From positions 1-47,158 of the forward strand of contig NZ_DGUZ01000008.1 of assembly GCF_002394865.1 (NCBI RefSeq): a DNA stretch of 47,158 nucleotides. The letters run 5' to 3'. Position 1 is the first letter of the stretch, and each line of letters starts with the position of its first letter. Below the pieces are notes generated by a model. The model ran no database searches. It was given only the letters and a program-made list of their open reading frames with translations, and had not been told where the DNA came from. A program made the position numbers and the translations under genes. Shown piece by piece: positions 41,934 through 47,158 of the stretch. This DNA comes from Fibrobacter sp. UBA4297 (lineage in GTDB: Bacteria; Fibrobacterota; Fibrobacteria; Fibrobacterales; Fibrobacteraceae).

Positions 41934-42651
41934 CGTACTCCTTCACTGGGTGGCTTCGTCCAATCGCCACAATCATAAGTCCAAGAATAATGAACAGGAA
42001 TATGCCATAAGTCTTATTGCTTACTCCGCTCACCGAGACTTCACGGACGGCGACAGCAAAGTTTGCCCCTCGCGGCTGATTCCAGCCAGCCGAGATTTCA
42101 AATCGCGCAACGCCTTCGTGATGCGGACGGTTACGGGAACGCTTTACGCCACGGTCGTCGTACCAAAAATCAGGAATATAAAGTTGTTCAAAAGGTATTG
42201 CAATCTTGTTTCGGCCAGTCCTCACCGGGACCTCTTTCAACAAAAGCCTAAACGTTTCCGGATGTTGCAAGTCCGTCACATCGGGGTCAAACGTCCATGT
42301 TTTAATATTGATTTCGTTTGTTCCGGCCACATCGATATCCAGATAAAGCGTATCGACATTTTTCCAGTTGTGGTACTTTTTTTCACCATTCGGGTCAAAG
42401 TCAAATACGAGCCCGCACCAAGCCGGCTTCTTTTTATCAGCACTGAGCGCGCACTGGAATGTCACCAGCGAATCCGTAACATTCATCTGGATTACGGATG
42501 TTCCTCCGTTGGCGTTATCGTCATACGCAGAGACTTTCGCACTCTCCCCCAGCGGAAAGACCGTTTCAGCAAACCGGTCTTTCGGGAGCATCACGTAAAT
42601 AGCAATAACGACAAACGCAATGATTGCTAAAATCGTATATGTTTTTTTCAT
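41920..42651 (-). CDS. Membrane-anchored protein with beta-sandwich ectodomain, paralogue
   Basis: 243 residues with membrane segments at both ends (ILAIIAFVVIAIYVML; YGIFLFIILGLMIVAIG). The ectodomain has WCGLVFDFDPNGEKKY, VDTLYLDIDVAGTNEINIKTW, FEQLYIPDFWYDDRG and VARFEISAGWNQPRGAN, matching position by position the themes of 41148-41933 (LEIHV, FRVPEWW, FFEIVSG). Overlaps that gene by 14 bases and starts directly after the stop of the zinc-ribbon gene (TAAATG). Function unknown. Confidence 0.7.
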   Translation of the reverse strand: MKKTYTILAIIAFVVIAIYVMLPKDRFAETVFPLGESAKVSAYDDNANGGTSVIQMNVTDSLVTFQCALSADKKKPAWCGLVFDFDPNGEKKYHNWKNVDTLYLDIDVAGTNEINIKTWTFDPDVTDLQHPETFRLLLKEVPVRTGRNKIAIPFEQLYIPDFWYDDRGVKRSRNRPHHEGVARFEISAGWNQPRGANFAVAVREVSVSGVSNKTYGIFLFIILGLMIVAIGRSHPVKEYDEKK

Positions 42652-43155
42652 TTACTCAAAAAATTTCCTTAAAGTTCTATTGTACTGAATGTAATCCAAC
42701 GGATCTTCTTCTACAGGCTTTTCACCAAAGAGCTTGTTCACAAGCGAATCAATCCAATGGATAAAGAAGAAGTGATGCTTGCCTTCTTTTGCCTGCGGAG
42801 CCGCCTTGATATCCAGGGACCACTGCAAAAGCTGTTTCACCGTCGAAGGCGGCATGTGGAACGTTTCGCAACAGGTTGTCACATAGCCATCGAAACCGTA
42901 ATGCGGGAGTTTGCCCTTCACAAGCGGCTCTCCATGATCGATGCACTTCGGATTTTCGCAGGGTGGATCCTGCACGTTTTTCTTATTCAAGTCGTTAAGC
43001 CATAATTCACGCGTCTTGTCCGAGAGTCCACCGTAAAAGGCGAACGTCTGGTTGCACGGGAAATAGATGGAATAACACCTCGGGCAAATCCTCAGATCAA
43101 GATTGACAATTCTGAGGGACTCGACTTCTGAACCGCAAAAAGAACATTTACTCAT
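42652..43155 (-). CDS. Zinc-ribbon protein of unknown function
   Basis: 167 residues. The N-terminus CSFCGSEVES...LRICPRCYSIYFPC gives two CxxC knuckles of a zinc ribbon; a second Cys group PPCENPKCIDHGEPL and TCCETFHMP follows. The tail is hydrophobic and aromatic (HHFFFIHWIDSLVNKLFG). First gene of the operon running to 40043. Confidence 0.7.
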   Translation of the reverse strand: MSKCSFCGSEVESLRIVNLDLRICPRCYSIYFPCNQTFAFYGGLSDKTRELWLNDLNKKNVQDPPCENPKCIDHGEPLVKGKLPHYGFDGYVTTCCETFHMPPSTVKQLLQWSLDIKAAPQAKEGKHHFFFIHWIDSLVNKLFGEKPVEEDPLDYIQYNRTLRKFFE

Positions 43156-43176
43156 GAAATTTAATATAGATATTTA

Positions 43177-43275
43177 GTTGGCAGAACTTAGTTGGCAGAA
43201 CTTAGAAAAATGAAAAATGCATTCAAAAACACAAATTGCATCCTCTAAGTTCTAAGCTCTAAGTTCTAAGTTCTA
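43177..43275. repeat. Inverted heptad tract upstream of 43287
   Basis: Two exact copies of GTTGGCAGAACTTA (43177-43204), then after 40 bp the complementary heptads TCTAAGT-TCTAAGC-TCTAAGT-TCTAAGT (to 43275). GAACTTA and TAAGTTC are reverse complements, so the tract could fold. It ends 12 bp before the start codon of the next gene. Confidence 0.85.
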
Positions 43276-43286
43276 TATTTTATTCC

Positions 43287-44111
43287 ATGGCTAAAGTAGT
43301 TCAAATTACAGCAGAAAATTTTGAAGAAGAGGTCATCAAGGCCTCCGAATCACGCGCAGTCGCAATCCTTTTCTCTTCCGCAGAATATCCGGATTGCGCC
43401 CCGTACTCCCAGTTGGCAGGCCAGCTTTCCACAAGCATGGACTTTACGCTTGGCGTCGTAAGCTGCGACGACCGCGAAAACATGCGCCTCATCCAGATGT
43501 TCCGCGTGCAGTCCGTCCCCGAGATCCACGTGGTCGACAAAGGCCAGATTGCAGACGTCATCCAAGGCGTGCTCCCCGAAGCCGACCTCAAGAAGCGTCT
43601 CGAAAAGTTCTACGTTTCCGAAGAAGCCCGTTTCCAGACAGCACTCGAAGACGCCATCGCGCAAAAGAACTTTGACCAAGCGCTCCCGATGCTTGACGAA
43701 GCTCTCGCCAAGAACCCAAACGATAAGAAGCTCCAGCTCCTGTGGGCAAAAGCAACCCTCGGGCTCGGCGATACCGCAAAGGCAAAAGATATCCTCTCCA
43801 AGTTTGTCGAAAGCGACGACCAGTACCGCGAAGCCAAATCGCTCTTGGAACTCCTCGACTTCCACGCCGAAGTCGCCAAGAAAGACGTGCAAGGCAAAGA
43901 AGCCGTCGTTTACCACGAGGCATGCAAGCTCGCCTGCGAAGAAGATTTCGAAAGCGCTCTCCAGGCATTCCTGAACCTATATGTCGAAGCTCCGGAATGG
44001 AACAATGGCGCAGCCAAGAAGGCGATGCTCACGCTCTTCGGCGTTCTCGGTCCCAAGCACGAACTCACCTGGAAGTACCGCGCCAAGCTCAACACGATGA
44101 TGTTCATCTAG
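43287..44111 (+). CDS. Thioredoxin-fold and TPR protein (CnoX/YbbN-like)
   Basis: 274 residues. The first 105 form a thioredoxin fold (VAILFSSAEYPDCAPYSQLA, LGVVSCDDRENMRLIQMFRVQSVPEIHVV) and the rest is TPR-like (FDQALPMLDEALAKNPNDKKLQLLWAKATLGLGD, EDFESALQAFLNLYVEAPEW as separate repeats). The active site reads YPDCAP, only one Cys, so no CxxC redox pair. CnoX (YbbN) holds oxidised proteins for GroEL/DnaK by this layout, which is the most likely role. Start lacks a clear Shine-Dalgarno because a heptad tract precedes it. Confidence 0.85.
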   Translation: MAKVVQITAENFEEEVIKASESRAVAILFSSAEYPDCAPYSQLAGQLSTSMDFTLGVVSCDDRENMRLIQMFRVQSVPEIHVVDKGQIADVIQGVLPEADLKKRLEKFYVSEEARFQTALEDAIAQKNFDQALPMLDEALAKNPNDKKLQLLWAKATLGLGDTAKAKDILSKFVESDDQYREAKSLLELLDFHAEVAKKDVQGKEAVVYHEACKLACEEDFESALQAFLNLYVEAPEWNNGAAKKAMLTLFGVLGPKHELTWKYRAKLNTMMFI

Positions 44112-44138
44112 GGATAGACCGGGCTTTCAGCCCTCTTA

Positions 44139-44160
44139 GAACTTAGTTGGCAGAACTTAG
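44139..44160. repeat. GAACTTAG-TTGGCA-GAACTTAG repeat downstream of the CnoX-like gene
   Basis: Same words as 43177-43204, so the gene at 43287 is bracketed by matching repeats. Confidence 0.85.
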
Positions 44161-44163
44161 ACA

Positions 44164-44200
44164 AGAAGCGCAGCTCAAAGAGCTGCGCTTCTTTGTTTTC
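44164..44200 (+). terminator. Terminator of the CnoX-like gene
   Basis: AGAAGCGCAGCTC, loop AAA, GAGCTGCGCTTCT then TTGTTTTC; 13-bp perfect stem, may also serve the convergent OmpA gene. Confidence 0.88.
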
Positions 44201-44239
44201 ACAATATGTCACCGTCAGGAACCGGCGGATTTTAATACG

Positions 44240-46204
44240 TTATTTGCACTTAGAATTGGCGAGGTTCAGCAGGTTCTTGTACGCCGCCATGCAACGCCTG
44301 TGGTCCTTCGAGCCTTCCGCATAAGAATAGCATTCGCCAAGTTTGTTGTTCGCCATGTCGCGTTCCTTGCACGGCTTTTTCGGAGCCGGTTCAGTCGCCT
44401 TCTGAGCATTGTTCTGCTGAGGCTTTGCAGCCTGGGCCGGAGCATCATAAGAGTACACAAACACTTCAATGCGGTTGTTCTTCATTCGGTTATCTGGAGT
44501 CGTATTCGGCACGAGAGGTTCATCACCACCCTTACCTGTCGCAACGATATCTTGCGCAGAAAGGCCTGCCGTCACCAAATAGCTTTTCACCTCTTCGGCA
44601 CGCTTCAAGGCAAGCACACGGCTTCTTTCCGGGCGGTCCAAGTTATCCGTATGGGAAACAATTTCAATCGTCTTGCCGTTATAGTTTCTCAGATGGCCCG
44701 CAAGTCTATTCAAGCCTTCGGAAGATTCACGGGTGAATCTAGACTGACCAACGCCAAATGTCACGCCCTGCAAAATGAACTTTTCAAGGACAGTCTTGTT
44801 GGCGGCATTTTTCGCAGAATTCGCCTGTACCGCAGGCTTTGCACCCGCCTGAGAAGTCTTCACCTGCGGCTTTGGAATTCCATAAGAAGAGCCGTCTTTC
44901 ACGCAGCGGAGCTTGTTCGTATAAGCATCCCCATGTTTGAAGTACGGAGTCCCCTTTTCGCGGATGGCGTTGTATTTCCAGTCCACGTATGTCATTTCAT
45001 TGCCATTCTTTGAAGATGTCCAGTAACCGCGCTTGAAGTCAAAATTCAAGCTGCACGGATTCTCTCTAGCATCACGACTGCTTCTTACACGCTTGTCATT
45101 GGCATGAATTTCAAATTCCGAAGCTTTCGAGAAAAGCAGCTCATATTCAGCCTGTTCCGGCACATGCCAGCCACGCGGGCAAGCGCGTCCAAGATTTCGG
45201 GACTCCATTTCGTCCAAGCGATCAAGAACAACGTCTTCGGCCATCCAAGTCTGATCGCCGACCTTAAGCGTTCTGTAAGTCTTGCCGGCATTGTCCATCA
45301 CACCGCCCAAACGGTCTTTGCATGCCGCTTCCCAGTTCTGGATGCAGCGTACAGAGTAACCATTCGCCTTGCGTCCCTGGAAAGCAAATGTTTCAAGATT
45401 CTGTCCTCTGAAGCTCATCGCATCAGCACGGTCACCACCCTTGTCGTCACCAAGCCAGAAGAATGCACGATTGCCGAGATCGATATAGCGTTCACCATCG
45501 ACATAGTAACCGCCGTCAATCACCCTGAAACTATTCAGATTGAAGTCCTGATAGTTGAGGTCATCGCCCTTCGGCAAGCTCCATCCATCAGGGCAAGCCC
45601 TATTTGCGGCACTCCAGGTGTAAAGGCGTCCATAAGTTTCGCAATTCTGGGTATTGTTCTCGTAGCAATAACTTTCAGGCAGGCGGAACTTCAGGTTTTC
45701 AGCCATCCATACACGGCCACCGATCTTCACCGTGGAATAACGTTCACCATCGCGGTTATCAATCAAAAGGTTCCTAGCTTCATCGTAAGTCGAAGTATTC
45801 TGGTACTTGTTCGAAGCATACGGATTCGGCGGAGGCGGCTGGGTCGGGCGCGAAGCCTGTGCAATGCGCTCTTCTTCAGAAATACTGCAATCATATTCCT
45901 GCGGAAGTTTGCCAAAATAGTAGTTGTACTTGTCCGGGGTTACCCAGATTTCACTGCTTCCTACCGAGGATCGCATAAAAGAACGCGGATAATTGGCGCA
46001 CCTGAAAAGAACATTGGCACAACGATCGTCCTTCTTTTCCGTTCTAAACGTATCCTCCATATCCGGGCAGCGCCAGTAGCAAGAATTACCGAACATGTCG
46101 TCAAAGCCACAAGCAACCACAGTCTTGTCCGCAGACGAAGCAGCAAAAACCGCTTCTGCAGCCAAAAGAGAAGTCGTTACAGCAAGAGCGTACTTTTTAT
46201 TCAT
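44240..46204 (-). CDS. Cell-envelope protein: two FISUMP domains and C-terminal OmpA domain
   Basis: 654 residues. The signal peptide ends about AVFA. After a Pro-rich linker (PTQPPPPNPYA) come two FISUMP (F. succinogenes major paralogous) units: one with VKIGGRVWMAENLKF, YGRLYTWSAANRACPDGWSLP and YSVRCIQN, the second with LKVGDQTWMAEDVVL, ACPRGWHVPEQAEYE and RGYWTSSKNGNE. Residues about 490-600 form an OmpA/MotB peptidoglycan-binding domain (FILQGVTFGVGQSRFT, EIVSHTDNLDRPERSRVLALKRAEEV cut in two, NRMKNNRIEVFV). The last 60 residues are basic and Cys-containing. Start ATG 46204 has GGAG 6 nt upstream; the longer frame to 46375 is non-coding. Confidence 0.92.
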   Translation of the reverse strand: MNKKYALAVTTSLLAAEAVFAASSADKTVVACGFDDMFGNSCYWRCPDMEDTFRTEKKDDRCANVLFRCANYPRSFMRSSVGSSEIWVTPDKYNYYFGKLPQEYDCSISEEERIAQASRPTQPPPPNPYASNKYQNTSTYDEARNLLIDNRDGERYSTVKIGGRVWMAENLKFRLPESYCYENNTQNCETYGRLYTWSAANRACPDGWSLPKGDDLNYQDFNLNSFRVIDGGYYVDGERYIDLGNRAFFWLGDDKGGDRADAMSFRGQNLETFAFQGRKANGYSVRCIQNWEAACKDRLGGVMDNAGKTYRTLKVGDQTWMAEDVVLDRLDEMESRNLGRACPRGWHVPEQAEYELLFSKASEFEIHANDKRVRSSRDARENPCSLNFDFKRGYWTSSKNGNEMTYVDWKYNAIREKGTPYFKHGDAYTNKLRCVKDGSSYGIPKPQVKTSQAGAKPAVQANSAKNAANKTVLEKFILQGVTFGVGQSRFTRESSEGLNRLAGHLRNYNGKTIEIVSHTDNLDRPERSRVLALKRAEEVKSYLVTAGLSAQDIVATGKGGDEPLVPNTTPDNRMKNNRIEVFVYSYDAPAQAAKPQQNNAQKATEPAPKKPCKERDMANNKLGECYSYAEGSKDHRRCMAAYKNLLNLANSKCK

Positions 46205-46275
46205 AAAGACTCCGTATTCCAACACAATTTTATGTGTACATAATTTGATTAGGTAAAAAATACATTTTTCACAAT

Positions 46276-46286
46276 ACGCAATTTTA
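46276..46286 (-). promoter_or_regulatory. TAAAATTGCGT word upstream of the OmpA/FISUMP gene
   Basis: Third copy of the 11-mer seen twice upstream of TIGR02147 gene 1, in the same orientation relative to its gene. The remaining 268-bp gap (46205-46472) holds promoter-like A/T-rich DNA and the heptads at 46374. Confidence 0.3.
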
Positions 46287-46373
46287 GATGGTATAGATTG
46301 TTTCAACAGTTTCGCATTTGCATGAAAACTTTTGTTTACGGAGTGTAATACACACAATTCATCTTCATTTCTC

Positions 46374-46401
46374 ATCCTACTTCCATCCTCCGACTTCCTA
46401 C
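46374..46401. repeat. Four heptamers related to TTCCTAC
   Basis: ATCCTAC-TTCCATC-CTCCGAC-TTCCTAC. Degenerate version of the polA-upstream tract at 3842. Confidence 0.75.
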
Positions 46402-46472
46402 TTTTTCTATCTTTGACCCCGTATTTTTATTGTACAGTAAAAACAAGGGACTAAATCCCACAGGAAAACATT

Positions 46473-47158
46473 ATGAAAAAGATTCTGTTCCAAGACACCT
46501 CGTTCCGTGATGGCTTCCAGTCCATCTTCGGCGCTCGCGTGTTCATGAAGGACTTCATGCCTGCCGTTGAAGCAGCTGTGAAGGCTGGCATCACCCACTT
46601 CGAAGCAGGTGGCGGTGCCCGTTTCCAGGCTCTGTACCAGAACTGCGGCGAAGACGCATTCGACATGATGGATGAATTCCGTCGCGTCGTAGGCCCGAAG
46701 ATTCGCCTCCAGACTCTCGCCCGCGGTATCAACGTGGTCGCTCTCGCTCCGCAGCCGCGCGACATGATCAATCTTCATGCCAAGATGTTCAAGAAGCACG
46801 GCATGACCCGTATTCGTAACTTTGACGCCCTCAACGACGTGAACAACCTCATCTATTCCGGCAAGTGCATTACTGACGCCGGTCTGGAACACGAAGTCGT
46901 CGTCACCATGATGGAACTTCCTCCGGGATGCGACCTCAACGCCGCCCACAACCCGGAATTCTACGAACGCATCCTCCGCAACATCTTGGACGCCGGCGTT
47001 CCGTTCGCTTCAGTCTGCTTCAAGGACGCTTCCGGTACGACGAACCCGACCAAGGTCTACGAAACGTTCAAGCGTGCTCGTAAGCTCCTCGGTGACAAGG
47101 TTGAACTCCGCATCCACAGCCATGACACCTGCGGTACCGGTGTGGCCCAGTACAAGGC
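46473..47158 (+). CDS. Biotin-dependent carboxyltransferase subunit (pyruvate carboxylase B / oxaloacetate decarboxylase alpha), 5' part
   Basis: The gene runs off the right edge; 228 codons are visible. Carboxyltransferase TIM barrel: LFQDTSFRDGFQS (family DTTLRDxxQS), EAGGGARFQALY, the barrel Lys in ASVCFKDASGTTNP (family KDMxG) and the metal ligands in HSHDTCGTG. Such subunits move CO2 between biotin and pyruvate/oxaloacetate, fitting the succinate-forming carboxylation of Fibrobacter. AGGAAAAC lies before ATG 46473. Confidence 0.9.
   Translation, partial: MKKILFQDTSFRDGFQSIFGARVFMKDFMPAVEAAVKAGITHFEAGGGARFQALYQNCGEDAFDMMDEFRRVVGPKIRLQTLARGINVVALAPQPRDMINLHAKMFKKHGMTRIRNFDALNDVNNLIYSGKCITDAGLEHEVVVTMMELPPGCDLNAAHNPEFYERILRNILDAGVPFASVCFKDASGTTNPTKVYETFKRARKLLGDKVELRIHSHDTCGTGVAQYK

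Overview
The window is bacterial and almost certainly from Fibrobacter (F. succinogenes or a close relative). The case rests on several protein families first defined as F. succinogenes paralogous families, all recognised here by reading: two TIGR02147-type proteins, one TIGR02171-type large lipoprotein, a protein with two FISUMP (TIGR02145-type) domains, and a secreted GH5 cellulase with a C-terminal tail domain. Base composition is moderate, roughly half G+C. Many -10 boxes read TATATT, and intergenic gaps are strewn with 7-nt-periodic repeats. No database search was run; all family names come from motifs.

Layout. 1-6760: end of an outer-membrane beta-barrel gene, the NAD(P)HX repair enzyme, a flavodiiron protein and DNA polymerase I. 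7037-9217: secreted GH5 endoglucanase with its own promoter and terminator. 9364-12271: a TIGR02147 regulator-like gene followed by a Ser-rich lipoprotein gene. 12491-16252: divergent malic enzyme and M16 peptidase, followed by a three-hairpin repeat array. 16687-18079: infC-rpmI-rplT and a tRNA-Gly. 18136-19855: three small exported proteins. 20108-26603: RNA methyltransferase, TIGR02171 lipoprotein, MFS transporter, diguanylate cyclase. 26826-28623: a second TIGR02147 plus lipoprotein pair.

28659-35800 is an accessory island. It holds a pectate-lyase (PL9-like) pseudogene joined in frame to a truncated IS110-family transposase, a decayed partial copy of carB, a VapBC-like toxin-antitoxin pair, two copies of a 69-bp structured element around small unknown genes, and a two-gene DUF262-HNH plus EcoRI-type methyltransferase module that looks like a restriction-modification or defence unit. 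It stops at the intact carB (35801-39019). carB is preceded by what I read as a leader-peptide attenuator (pause hairpin, leader ORF, terminator) of the pyrL type.

39330-47158: a small lipoprotein, HU, a four-gene operon (zinc-ribbon protein, two related membrane-anchored proteins, AI-2E-family permease), a thioredoxin-fold/TPR protein bracketed by repeats, an OmpA protein with two FISUMP domains, and the start of a biotin-dependent carboxyltransferase.

The most promising undescribed features are the repeated TIGR02147-lipoprotein operon with near-leaderless promoters and a shared lipoprotein N-terminus, the DUF262-HNH/methyltransferase pair, the 69-bp element, the GCATATAAA hairpin array, and the carB leader.
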